Below the pieces are notes generated by a model. It did no database searches. It was given only the letters and a program-made list of their open reading frames with translations, and was not told the origin of the DNA. Below, in pieces: positions 33,797 to 43,075 of a DNA stretch of 64,000 nucleotides; within the stretch, counting starts at the first letter, position 1, and every line of letters begins with the position of its first letter. Origin of the DNA: Pseudooceanicola nanhaiensis DSM 18065 (GTDB lineage Bacteria; Pseudomonadota; Alphaproteobacteria; Rhodobacterales; Rhodobacteraceae); contig NZ_JHZF01000013.1 in assembly GCF_000688295.1 (NCBI RefSeq), positions 558,001 through 622,000 on the forward strand. The letters run 5' to 3'. A program made the translations under genes and the position numbers.

Positions 33797-35242
33797 TCAG
33801 AGGACCGGGCCCATCATGGCGATGCTGTTGTACCAGAGCCGCCGCCAGACGCTCCAGTTCCGGACGTCCTCCAGCGTGATCTCGTGGCTGTCGGCGATGT
33901 ATTCCTCCTGCCGGGCCAGAAGCGCCGCGCTCAGGGCCTTGTCGTAGAACAGGATGTTGTTCTCGTAGTTCAACTCGAAGCTGCGCCGGTCGAGGTTGGC
34001 CGAGCCGATCATCGACACGTCGCCGTCCAGCGTGAGCGACTTCGTGTGCAGCAGCCCCTTGGGATATTCGAAGATCCGCACGCCCGCCTTGAGCAGGTCG
34101 TAGTAATAGCTCTTGGCGGCCGCGTCGACGACGCGGGAATCATTGCGCTTCGGCAGGACGAAACGCACCTCCACGCCGCGGTAGGCGGCGGCGCAGATCG
34201 CCGATTGCATCGCCTCGGTCGGCACGAAATAGGGTGTCGTGATCGTGAGCCGCCGCCGCGCGCCGTGCAGCAGCGCCTCGAACATCTCGGGCATGGCCGA
34301 GGCGCGCACGGTCGGGCCGGTGCCGTTCACCTGCGCCACCACGGGGCCGCGGTCGGGTTCGGCGGGGGCGCGGGTCGGCAGGTCGGAAAGGTCCTCGTCC
34401 ACGTGGGTCATCCAGTCCTGCACGAAGAGCCACTGGTTCTGCCGCGCGACCGGGCCCTCGAAGCGGATCAGAAGGTCGACCCAGGGTGCGAACTTCGGCT
34501 TCACGAGGAACTCGGCATCGGCGCAGTTCTGGCTGCCGCAATAGGTGATCGCGTTGTCGATGACGACGATCTTGCGGTGGTTCCTCAGATCGACGCGGCC
34601 GCGGATCGGATGGAGGAGCGGATTGCCGATCGGCAGGGCGCGGCCGAGGTTCACACCCGCCGCCGCCATCGCGCGCCAGTGCTCGGACTTGATGAGCCGG
34701 CGGGAGCCGAGATCGTCGGCCATGGCGCGCACCGTCACCCCGCGCCCGGCCGCCCGCTTCAGCGCCTCGACCACGCGCAGGCCGGTGACGTCCTCGAGCC
34801 AGATGTAGAACATGATGTGGACGTGGTCCTGCGCGGCGTCGATGTCCGCGACCATCCGGTCGATGGCCGAAACGGAATCCCGCATCAGCTCGGCCGCGTT
34901 GCCGCCGACCGGAAGGAAGCCGCTGATCGACTGGCCGGTGCGGAAGATCTGTCCGTGCGGCGAGGGAATGTTGGAATAGGGGTCGGGGCTGGGATGGGTG
35001 TCGGTGTAGCGCCCGATCGTGCCCGAGGTCTCCTTGTACTTCGCCGCGCGCTTCCGCCCGATGTTCGTCTCGCCGAAGAAGATGTAGGCGACGATGCCCC
35101 CGATCGGGACCATCAGCATGACCAGCACCCAGGCCATCCGGGACGACGGCTCGCGGTGCGGGCGCAGCAGCGCGCGGGCAATGAAGGCGAGGTGGATCGC
35201 GATGTAGCCGACCACGAAGCAGAAGGCGAGAAAACCCGTCAT
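33797..35242 (-). CDS. cls: Cardiolipin synthase
   Basis: This 481-residue membrane enzyme makes cardiolipin by transferring a phosphatidyl group between two phosphatidylglycerols. Two N-terminal membrane helices (about 1-25 and 37-57) precede two phospholipase D HKD motifs: His222-Lys224-Asp229 in NHRKIVVIDN and His399-Lys401-Asp406 in LHTKSLTLDG. Both have the following GSxN (GSQNC, GSANLD). Length is that of ClsA. It is convergent with the HU gene and divergent from the EamA exporter. Confidence 0.94.
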   Translation of the reverse strand: MTGFLAFCFVVGYIAIHLAFIARALLRPHREPSSRMAWVLVMLMVPIGGIVAYIFFGETNIGRKRAAKYKETSGTIGRYTDTHPSPDPYSNIPSPHGQIFRTGQSISGFLPVGGNAAELMRDSVSAIDRMVADIDAAQDHVHIMFYIWLEDVTGLRVVEALKRAAGRGVTVRAMADDLGSRRLIKSEHWRAMAAAGVNLGRALPIGNPLLHPIRGRVDLRNHRKIVVIDNAITYCGSQNCADAEFLVKPKFAPWVDLLIRFEGPVARQNQWLFVQDWMTHVDEDLSDLPTRAPAEPDRGPVVAQVNGTGPTVRASAMPEMFEALLHGARRRLTITTPYFVPTEAMQSAICAAAYRGVEVRFVLPKRNDSRVVDAAAKSYYYDLLKAGVRIFEYPKGLLHTKSLTLDGDVSMIGSANLDRRSFELNYENNILFYDKALSAALLARQEEYIADSHEITLEDVRNWSVWRRLWYNSIAMMGPVL

Positions 35243-35402
35243 GCGTCAATACCTTGCCCTGAGCGGGCGGGGGAAGCCCGGTGGCCAGTATTCGTGCAAG
35301 CCGCGCTTGCGTCAATCGCCCTGCGGCGCTGTGGACGGCGGGGTTTCCCCTGCCGCGCCGATGTGCTTCTGTCCGCCCCGTAGAGGCAGGGAGCGCAGGC
35401 GC

Positions 35403-36284
35403 ATGAACTTGAGGGCGGTGGTACTTGGGCTCTTCTTCGCCCTTTTCTGGTCGTCGGCCTTCACCTCGGCCCGGGTGATCGTGGCGCATGCGCCGCCGAT
35501 GGCCTCGCTCTCGCTGCGGTTCCTCGTCTCGGGCCTGATCGGCGTGGCGCTGGCGCGCGCGCTCGGGGAAAGCTGGAACCTGACGCGCGGCCAGTGGCGG
35601 GCGACGGTGATCTTCGGGGTCTGCCAGAACGCGCTCTACCTCGGGCTCTTCTTCGTGGCGATGCAGACGGTGGAGGCGGGGCTGGCGTCGATCATGGCCT
35701 CGGCGATGCCGCTGATCGTGGCGCTGGCGAACCGGGTGATCTTCCGCGAGCGCCTGGCGCCGATGGCGGTGGTGGGCCTCGGGCTGGGGTTCGGCGGGGT
35801 GCTCATCATCATGTCCTCGCGGATCTCGGGCGGGGCCGATCCCTTCGGGCTGATGCTCTGCATCGTGGGCACGCTGGCGCTGGCGGTCGCGACCCTGTCG
35901 GCGCGCGGGGCCTCATCCGGCGGGAACGTCCTGATGGTCGTGGGCCTCCAGATGCTGATCGGGGCGGTCTGCCTTGCCGTCGCCTCGCTTGCGCTCGAGG
36001 AGCTGTGGGTCGACATCACCACCGGGCTCGTCGTCGCCTTCGTCTACACGACACTGGTGCCGGGGCTGCTGGCGACCTGGATCTGGTTCACGCTGGTGAA
36101 CGAGATCGGGGCGATCCGCGCCTCGGTCTTCCACTTCCTGAACCCGTTCTTCGGGGTGCTGGTGGCGGCCGTGGTGCTGGGAGAGGCGATCGGCCCCAAC
36201 GACATGATCGGCGTCGCCATCGTCGCGGCGGGGATCCTGATGGTGCAATTGTCGAAGGCGCGGAAGGTGGCGGCGCCGGTGTGA
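35403..36284 (+). CDS. EamA-family (DMT) transporter
   Basis: This 293-residue protein has about ten membrane helices arranged as two EamA repeats, the drug/metabolite transporter layout. The N-terminal repeat contains LFWSSAFTSARVIVAHAPPMASLSLRFLVSG and the second ends VFHFLNPFFGVLVAAVVLGEAI, both typical of RhaT/YdcZ-like exporters of amino acids or metabolites. The substrate cannot be read from sequence. The ATG at 35403 fits the conserved N terminus. It is convergent with the thioesterase gene and divergent from cls. Confidence 0.9.
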   Translation: MNLRAVVLGLFFALFWSSAFTSARVIVAHAPPMASLSLRFLVSGLIGVALARALGESWNLTRGQWRATVIFGVCQNALYLGLFFVAMQTVEAGLASIMASAMPLIVALANRVIFRERLAPMAVVGLGLGFGGVLIIMSSRISGGADPFGLMLCIVGTLALAVATLSARGASSGGNVLMVVGLQMLIGAVCLAVASLALEELWVDITTGLVVAFVYTTLVPGLLATWIWFTLVNEIGAIRASVFHFLNPFFGVLVAAVVLGEAIGPNDMIGVAIVAAGILMVQLSKARKVAAPV

Positions 36285-36339
36285 GACGGGGTCGTTCCGC
36301 GGCCTGAGCGCGGCGGACAGGCCCACGACCATGGGCGGA

Positions 36340-36882
36340 TCACCTCTCCGGGGGCCAGGGCCTTGCGTTCTCGGCCGCCGCCCAATGCCGGATCCAGTCC
36401 GGGAGCTCGGGGCGCGCGTCGGCGGTGGCGGGGGTGTCCAGCAGCGGAAGGACCTCATCCTCGATCCCGACCATCCTGCCGCGCCGCACCACCGCCGAGC
36501 GGAAGACCCCCTGGCCGGCGCAGGTGTCGGGATCGAGCCAGAGGCTCTGGTCGAAATAGAGGAACCGCGCATCCCAGCCGGCGATCCGGGTGCGCTGTTC
36601 CAGCCGCTGGCCGAGCGTGATCCGCTTGCGGTAGCGCAGCGCGCTGCCCGCGATGGTGAAGCTCAGCCCGTTGGCCCGGAAGCGGTCCCACATGCCGATC
36701 CTGAGCGAGAAGGGGATGCGGCCCATGTCGTAGAAGGTCAGGGTGAGCCCGTTGTTGAGCTCGTTCATCATGTCGAGGTCCCACGGCAGGACCCGGTGAT
36801 GCGAGACATGGGTGTCCCAGGGCGACAGCGGCCTGGACCGGTGGCGCAGGCATTGCGCGAAGATGCGGACGAATGGATACAT
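36340..36882 (-). CDS. Thioesterase-like hot-dog fold protein
   Basis: This 180-residue protein has the hot-dog layout of 4-hydroxybenzoyl-CoA thioesterase relatives (THEM6-like): WDLDMMNELNNGLTLTFYDMGRIPFSLRIGM places an Asp and an Asn at the usual catalytic helix, followed by YRKRITLGQRLEQRTRIAGWDARFLYFDQSL. It probably hydrolyses acyl-CoA or acyl carrier thioesters. The start at 36882 gives MYPFVRIFAQ, typical for this group; the frame above it is unrelated. It is divergent from the yggT gene. Confidence 0.8.
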   Translation of the reverse strand: MYPFVRIFAQCLRHRSRPLSPWDTHVSHHRVLPWDLDMMNELNNGLTLTFYDMGRIPFSLRIGMWDRFRANGLSFTIAGSALRYRKRITLGQRLEQRTRIAGWDARFLYFDQSLWLDPDTCAGQGVFRSAVVRRGRMVGIEDEVLPLLDTPATADARPELPDWIRHWAAAENARPWPPER

Positions 36883-37006
36883 GGGGCGACCTCCACCCCG
36901 GACCCTGCCGCCTGGTCTCGCGCCGTCAACCGCGACCTCGCGTCCGACTTGCGCGACGCCTCCGCGATCCTTAGGTAAAACCCGGACAATCCAAAGGAGT
37001 GCCCCG

Positions 37007-37294
37007 GTGCTGAGCCTGTTCCAGATCCTGATGCTGATCCTCGACGTGGTGTGGTTCATCATCATCGTCCACGTCATCATGTCGTGGCTGATCAACTTCC
37101 AGGTTCTGAACCTGAACCAGCAGCTGGTCGCCCAGATCTGGTACGGGCTGAACCGGCTGGTGGAACCGCTCTATCGGCCGGTGCGGAAGATCCTGCCGCC
37201 GATGTCGGGGCTCGACCTCGCGCCGCTGGTGGTGCTGATCGGGGTCTACGCGCTGCGGATCATCCTGGCCAACAACATCGGCTACTTCGTCTGA
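37007..37294 (+). CDS. YggT-family membrane protein
   Basis: This 95-residue inner-membrane protein matches the YggT family: an N-terminal helix (about 4-27), NRLVEPLYRPVRKILPPMSGLDLAPLVVLI and a second helix (about 67-90). Members are linked to osmotic tolerance and to cell-division or chloroplast nucleoid functions, but the mechanism is not known. The start is a GTG at 37007, fixed by AAAGGAG 7 bases upstream. Two perfect hairpins follow between it and the convergent carbonic anhydrase gene. Confidence 0.9.
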   Translation: MLSLFQILMLILDVVWFIIIVHVIMSWLINFQVLNLNQQLVAQIWYGLNRLVEPLYRPVRKILPPMSGLDLAPLVVLIGVYALRIILANNIGYFV

Positions 37295-37333
37295 CGCCCC
37301 TGCCCCGGGCTTGCCGGGGACCGATCCGGCGGA

Positions 37334-37412
37334 GCGCGGGCCAGGGGCCCGCGCACGTCATGTTTGGGAGGAGGGGGCTGTCTGCCCCCTCTTGCACGCC
37401 GGGGGCGTGCAA
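37334..37412. terminator. Two hairpins in the yggT/carbonic anhydrase convergent gap
   Basis: One perfect 9-bp hairpin (37334-37342 with 37346-37354, loop AGG) lies near the yggT end and another (37392-37400 with 37404-37412, loop GGG) nearer the carbonic anhydrase end. Neither has a strong T tract. Each is well placed to end one of the convergent genes. Confidence 0.5.
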
Positions 37413-37465
37413 TTCACCCCCGAGGATACGGAACCAGAGGAAGCAGGCCGGGCCCGCGTCCGGGA

Positions 37466-38116
37466 TCAGACGGGGTGGAAGGCGTTGGTGTCCGGGTCGT
37501 ATTGCTCGATCCCGCCCGAGCCGATGTCGTTCCAGAGCCCGTGCAGGGTGAGCGTGCCGGCTGCGACCGCCTCCTTCACGAAGGGGAAGGTCATCAGGTT
37601 CTCGAGGCTGACGAGGATCGCTTCCTTCTCGAGCGCGCGGCGCTGGCTGTCGTGGTCCGGAAGGTCCTTGATCCGATCGTAGCCGGGGCGGAGGATGTCC
37701 ATCCAGCGGCCCACGAAGCTCGACTTCTGCTCGAGCTCGGGGGCGTGGCCCGAGCACATGTCGAGGCAGCCCTGCACGCCGCCGCAATTGGAATGGCCGA
37801 CGACCACGACATGGGCGACCTTGAGCGCCGTCACCGCGTATTCGACCGCCGCCGAGGTGCCGTGCTGGTTGCCGTCGGGTTCATAGGGCGGCACGAGGTT
37901 GGCGATGTTGCGGTGGATGAAGAATTCGCCCTGGTCGGCGCCGAAGATCGCGGTGACATGCACGCGCGAGTCGCAGCAGGAGATGATCATGGCGCGGGGA
38001 TGCTGGCCCTGTTCGGCGAGATGGCGGTACCAGGCCTTGTTCTCCGCGAAGCTGGTGGCCTTCCAGCCGTGGTAGCGTTTCACGAGGTAGGCGGGAAGCG
38101 GGCTGGCAAAGTCCAT
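37466..38116 (-). CDS. Beta-class carbonic anhydrase
   Basis: This 216-residue zinc enzyme interconverts CO2 and bicarbonate. The zinc ligands are Cys47 in ISCCDSRV, His108 and Cys111 in VVGHSNCGG, and the Asp49-Arg51 dyad is present. FGADQGEFFIHRNIANLV and GTSAAVEYAVTALKVAHVVVVGHS are typical. Length is standard. It stands alone and is divergent from the Hpt-like gene. Bicarbonate supply for carboxylation reactions is its likely role. Confidence 0.95.
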   Translation of the reverse strand: MDFASPLPAYLVKRYHGWKATSFAENKAWYRHLAEQGQHPRAMIISCCDSRVHVTAIFGADQGEFFIHRNIANLVPPYEPDGNQHGTSAAVEYAVTALKVAHVVVVGHSNCGGVQGCLDMCSGHAPELEQKSSFVGRWMDILRPGYDRIKDLPDHDSQRRALEKEAILVSLENLMTFPFVKEAVAAGTLTLHGLWNDIGSGGIEQYDPDTNAFHPV

Positions 38117-38288
38117 CACGTGTCCTTCGTTCTCTGCTGGGCGGTCTGCCGGTCTGCATAGCGCGGGCCGGGCGTCGATGAAACGTATTCGATCGGATTC
38201 TTCGGAATTTTGTCTCTTGACCTCAACCGGATGGGAAGGATGCGGCGCTAGGGAGGGCGCCGGATGGGAACAGGTGGATGAGGGTGCG

Positions 38289-38672
38289 ATGAGCGACCAT
38301 GTGGCGGTCCTTCCGCGGGAGGAACCGGTGCGGCTCGACCGTGCGCGGCTGGAGGAGCTCTGCGCGCGGATGGGCGAGGCCGAGGCGGAGGAGCTCGTCT
38401 GCCGCGCGATGGAGGAGCTGGCGGTGCGGCTCTCGTTCACGGAGCGGCAGTTCCGGCATGGCAAGTGGTCCGAGATGCGGCAGAGCGCGCGGGCGCTGGC
38501 CACCATCGCGGACCGGATCGGGATGCCGGCGCTGGCGCGGGTGGCGGGGGACGTGATCGGCTGCGCCGACCGCCGGGACGAGATCGCCGCCGCGGCGGTC
38601 GTCGCCCGGCTGGTGCGTGTCGGCGAGCGGTCGCTGTCGGCGATCTGGGACATGCAGGACATCCGCCTGTGA
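38289..38672 (+). CDS. Small helical protein resembling an Hpt domain without the histidine
   Basis: This 127-residue protein is almost all helical, with no signal peptide or membrane helix. The region SARALATIADRIGMPALARVAGDV (about 66-89) follows the spacing of phosphotransfer Hpt domains, but Arg68 stands where the phospho-accepting His would be, so it would be a pseudo-Hpt or simply a four-helix bundle. No kinase or response regulator gene is nearby. The start at 38289 is the first ATG that leaves the promoter gap to carbonic anhydrase. Assignment is tentative. Confidence 0.6.
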   Translation: MSDHVAVLPREEPVRLDRARLEELCARMGEAEAEELVCRAMEELAVRLSFTERQFRHGKWSEMRQSARALATIADRIGMPALARVAGDVIGCADRRDEIAAAAVVARLVRVGERSLSAIWDMQDIRL

Positions 38673-38782
38673 CGCGGGATCCGGGGCCGCCGGCGCGGGC
38701 GCGGCCCGCGTTCCGGCGCGGCAGGCCTTGCAGGCGGCGGCGCGGGGCGTAGGTTGACCTGAGCAACAGACCGAGGTGCCCC

Positions 38783-40165
38783 ATGCCGCTGACCTTCGCC
38801 CCTGACACGCCCGATGCCCTGCCGCTGACGCTGCTCAGCCCCGAGACGCTGGACGGCTGGATCGACAGGCAGGAGGACGCGGTCAAGGCCTGGGTGCTCG
38901 GCAACGGCTTCCGGGCGGGCTCCGGCAAGGTCCTGCTCCTGCCGGGGGCCCATGGTGCGCCGGGCGGCGCGCTCATCGGGCTTGGCGACGGGGCCGACCG
39001 GAGCCGCGAGCGTTTCGCGCTGGCCAGTGCGGCGGGCGCGCTGCCCGAGGGGGACTGGCGGCTCGACGGCACCCTGTCCGGGGCGGAGCTGGAGGAGGCG
39101 GCGCTCGGCTGGCTCTTTGCGGGCTATGCCTTCGGCCGGTATCGCAAAAAATCCGGCGCCAGGGCGCGGCTGGTGGCGCCCGAGGGCGTGGATGCCGCGC
39201 GGCTCGAGGCGATCGCGGCGGGCGAGGCGCTGGTGCGCGACCTCATCAACACCCCGGCCTCGGACATGGGCCCCTCGGCCCTGGCCGCCGCGGCCGAGGC
39301 GGTGGCGCAGGGCTTCGGGGCGACGTTCAGGGTCGTCACGGGCGAGGAGCTCCTGGCGCAGAACTTCCCGATGATCCACGCGGTCGGCCGGGCGGCCGAG
39401 GACGCGCCGCGGCTGATCGAGATGACCTGGGGCGAGGAGGGCCCGGCGCTGACGCTGGTCGGCAAGGGGGTCTGTTTCGACACCGGCGGGCTCGACATCA
39501 AGCCGGCCGCCGGGATGGGTCTGATGAAGAAGGACATGGGCGGCGCGGCGAACGTGCTGGGGCTCGCCCGGACGATCATGGCGCTCGGCGTGAAGGTGCG
39601 GCTCCGGGTGCTGATCCCGGCGGTCGAGAACGCGATCGCGGGCAATGCCTTCCGGCCGGGGGACATCCTGACCTCGCGCAAGGGGCTGACGGTCGAGGTC
39701 AACAACACCGACGCCGAGGGGCGGCTGGTGCTGGCCGACGCGCTGGCCTACGGGGCCGAGGGCGCGCCGGATCTGATGATCTCGATGGCGACGCTGACCG
39801 GGGCTGCGCGGGTCGCCGTGGGGCCGGACCTCGCGCCGTTCTACAGCGATGACGAGGGCTTTGCCGCGGGGCTGGCCGCGGCGGCGCAGGAGGTGGCGGA
39901 CCCGGTGTGGCGCCTGCCGTTCTGGGCGCCCTACGAGGCGATGATCGAACCCGGCATCGCCGATCTGGACAATGCGCCGAAGGGCGGTTTCGCGGGCTCG
40001 ATCACCGCGGCGCTCTTCCTGCGCCGCTTCGCGGGGGGCGTGAACTACGCGCATTTCGACATCTACGGATGGCAGCCCTCGGCGGCGCCGGGGCGGCCGC
40101 AGGGCGGCGTGGGGCAGGGCTGGCGCGCGATCCTCGCGGCGCTGCCCGAGGTGCTGAAGGCATGA
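38783..40165 (+). CDS. M17 leucyl aminopeptidase family protein
   Basis: This 460-residue cytosolic metallopeptidase removes N-terminal residues from peptides. The M17 catalytic domain shows the metal-binding Lys/Asp in GKGVCFDTGGLDIKPAAGM (about 227-245), the signature NNTDAEGRL (about 307-315) and MATLTGAARVAVG. The N-terminal domain is short and divergent, as in the PepB-like branch. Its TGA overlaps the following NlpC/P60 gene as ATGA, so the peptidase and the cell-wall hydrolase are coexpressed, perhaps for peptide recycling. Confidence 0.93.
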   Translation: MPLTFAPDTPDALPLTLLSPETLDGWIDRQEDAVKAWVLGNGFRAGSGKVLLLPGAHGAPGGALIGLGDGADRSRERFALASAAGALPEGDWRLDGTLSGAELEEAALGWLFAGYAFGRYRKKSGARARLVAPEGVDAARLEAIAAGEALVRDLINTPASDMGPSALAAAAEAVAQGFGATFRVVTGEELLAQNFPMIHAVGRAAEDAPRLIEMTWGEEGPALTLVGKGVCFDTGGLDIKPAAGMGLMKKDMGGAANVLGLARTIMALGVKVRLRVLIPAVENAIAGNAFRPGDILTSRKGLTVEVNNTDAEGRLVLADALAYGAEGAPDLMISMATLTGAARVAVGPDLAPFYSDDEGFAAGLAAAAQEVADPVWRLPFWAPYEAMIEPGIADLDNAPKGGFAGSITAALFLRRFAGGVNYAHFDIYGWQPSAAPGRPQGGVGQGWRAILAALPEVLKA

Positions 40166-40989
40166 GCGACCGGCGCCGCTGGCCCTGCAACGGGCACGTC
40201 GCCGCACGGCGGCTGGAGGGGCAGGCCGAGGCCGAGCGCTTCGTCGCGCCCGAGCGGCGGTCCGTGGGCGTCCCGCTGGCCGACCTGCTGACCGGGCCCG
40301 GGGGGCGGCGCGACCGCCAGGTGGTCTTCGGCGAGGCGCTGGACCTGCTGGAGGTCCGCGACGGTTTCGCCTTCGTCGAGGCGCTGAAGGACGGCTACAC
40401 CGGATATGTCGAGGAGAGCGTGCTGGCGGGGGCGGTCGAACCGACCCACGTGGTGCGCGCGCCTTCGACCCATGTCTACCCCGAACGCAGCATCAAGGTG
40501 TTCGAGCGGCACTGGCTGACGCTCGGTGCCCGGGTGCGGGTGACGGCGATGGACGACAGCTTCGCCGAGACACCGCAGGGCTTCATCCCGGCGCCGCATC
40601 TGGCGCCGGTGGATGCGGTCGAGCGCGACCCGGTCGCGGTGGCGGAACGGTTGCTGGGCACGCCCTACCTCTGGGGCGGGAATTCCCGGATGGGGATCGA
40701 TTGCTCGGGCCTGGTGCAGGTCGCCTGCGTCGCCTGCGGGATCCCCTGTCCGGGCGACAGCGACATGCAGGAACGCGAGCTGGGCACGGCGCTGCCGGCC
40801 GATGCGGCGCTGCGGCGCGGGGATCTGGTATTCTGGAAGGGCCATGTGGTCTGGGTCGTCGATGCGGACGTCATCCTGCATGCGAACGGACATGACATGG
40901 CGGTGGCCTACGAGGGGCTCGGGGCTGCGATCGCCCGGATCGAGGCGCAGGGCGAGGGGTTGCCAACGGGGCGGCGCCGGCTGGGCTGA
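40162..40989 (+). CDS. NlpC/P60 family peptidase with SH3 domain
   Basis: This 275-residue protein has a bacterial SH3-like part (about 45-150, LADLLTGPGGRRDRQVVFGEALDLLEV and GYTGYVEESVL) and a C-terminal NlpC/P60 domain. The catalytic Cys is near 180 in GIDCSGLVQ, with His in KGHVVWV near 228 and a further polar residue in LHANG. Enzymes of this build cut peptide bonds in murein stem peptides, often during recycling; no signal peptide is evident, which supports a cytoplasmic recycling role. It is coupled to the M17 peptidase by ATGA. Confidence 0.9.
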   Translation: MSDRRRWPCNGHVAARRLEGQAEAERFVAPERRSVGVPLADLLTGPGGRRDRQVVFGEALDLLEVRDGFAFVEALKDGYTGYVEESVLAGAVEPTHVVRAPSTHVYPERSIKVFERHWLTLGARVRVTAMDDSFAETPQGFIPAPHLAPVDAVERDPVAVAERLLGTPYLWGGNSRMGIDCSGLVQVACVACGIPCPGDSDMQERELGTALPADAALRRGDLVFWKGHVVWVVDADVILHANGHDMAVAYEGLGAAIARIEAQGEGLPTGRRRLG

Positions 40990-41021
40990 GGCGCGCTCCG
41001 GGGTGCGGGCCCCGCGGCGGC

Positions 41022-41369
41022 TCAGTCGAGGTCGACCGACCGGATCAGCTTCTTCTCGAGCACGCGCAGCACCATCTTGAGGTCGTGCCCGCGCCGCAGG
41101 ATCCGGCCGTCCATGCCGACGACGGAATACATTCCCTGCCGGTCGCGCAACTTGGGCCGTTTCTCGATCCGGTAGAGCGGCTGCTCCGAAGCGCGGCGGA
41201 ACACCGAGAAGACGGCGACCTCGCTCAGGAAGGAGATGGCGTAGTCGCGCCATTCCCCGGCCGCGACCATGCGACCGTAGAGGCCCACGATCTCGCGCAG
41301 CTCTGTCTTGTGGAACGTCACCTGGTCCGGCGTCGGCCGACCCTGGGACGGAGGAGCGACGAAGTTCAT
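41022..41369 (-). CDS. DUF2794 protein
   Basis: This 115-residue protein belongs to an alphaproteobacterial family of unknown function (DUF2794). Landmarks are TELREIVGLYGRMVAAGEWRDYAI, AVFSVFRRASEQPLYRIEKRPKLRDRQGMYSVVG and the C-terminal RGHDLKMVLRVLEKK. It is soluble and basic. I chose ATG 41369 (MNFVAPPSQ) over an earlier in-frame ATG at 41411 because it fits the family length. It is convergent with the NlpC/P60 gene. Confidence 0.85.
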   Translation of the reverse strand: MNFVAPPSQGRPTPDQVTFHKTELREIVGLYGRMVAAGEWRDYAISFLSEVAVFSVFRRASEQPLYRIEKRPKLRDRQGMYSVVGMDGRILRRGHDLKMVLRVLEKKLIRSVDLD

Positions 41370-41515
41370 GTGGAAAGAGTTGCGAAGCCGCGGTCCGAAA
41401 TCAAGGGGCAAGCCGCTTCCGTCATATGGAAAGCGTCCCCGCCGCCTTGACCGCTGGCGGGGTTTTGCGCAGGTTGCGCGCGACCTGGCTCACGCCACAT
41501 TGGAGGATTACGACC

Positions 41516-42712
<1,197 letters not shown>

Positions 42713-42725
42713 GGCCGGAGGGCTT

Positions 42726-42783
42726 GCCGGGCTGAAGCCCGGCCGACGCAAGTGGGAGCCGTCCTTCGGGGCGGCTCTTTCCT
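42726..42783 (+). terminator. Hairpin and UUCG-type terminator after the thiolase
   Basis: A 7-bp perfect hairpin (42726-42732 with 42737-42743, loop TGAA) is followed by a 9-bp stem (42756-42764 with 42769-42777, one GT pair) closed by a TTCG tetraloop and then TTTCCTTT. The second is a good intrinsic terminator. Confidence 0.78.
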
Positions 42784-43075
42784 TTGGTGGTGCCGGGTCC
42801 CGGGCCGGGGACCCAGACCGGAGGCCGCCGGGCAGGTGCCGGGCGGTGAGGAGGGTCAGCAAAAGGTCCGGGGGACCTTCTGCCCGACGAACGCGGGCTG
42901 GCGCCTTGGTGACGCAAGCGCCTCGTGTCGGCATGGGCGCTACCACGGTTGGCATAAAGCGCGAGGTTCAAAGGTCGCGAAGCGCCATCCCACGGGCCGG
43001 CGCTTGCCCGGCTTGCGCGGGGTGGCGGGGTTCGGATGAGTGGCTCAGGCCGCGGGCTTCAGCCCGGCCGCCCGC
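42784..43075. other. Convergent non-coding gap bounded by inverted copies of a 16-base hairpin
   Basis: Between the thiolase terminator and the acyl-CoA dehydrogenase stop there is about 290 bases without a convincing gene. A plus-strand open frame (42752-43039) has no family features and biased composition. The run gccgggctgaagcccg at 42726-42741 recurs in inverted orientation at 43053-43068, next to the other gene end. The middle part contains several GC-rich short repeats around GCGCC/GCGCG. Confidence 0.55.

Noticed and set aside
42752-43039. A 95-codon plus-strand frame in the thiolase/acyl-CoA dehydrogenase gap
   Set aside because: It begins inside the thiolase terminator, has no ribosome site and reads as Trp/Arg/Gly-rich sequence without family features.
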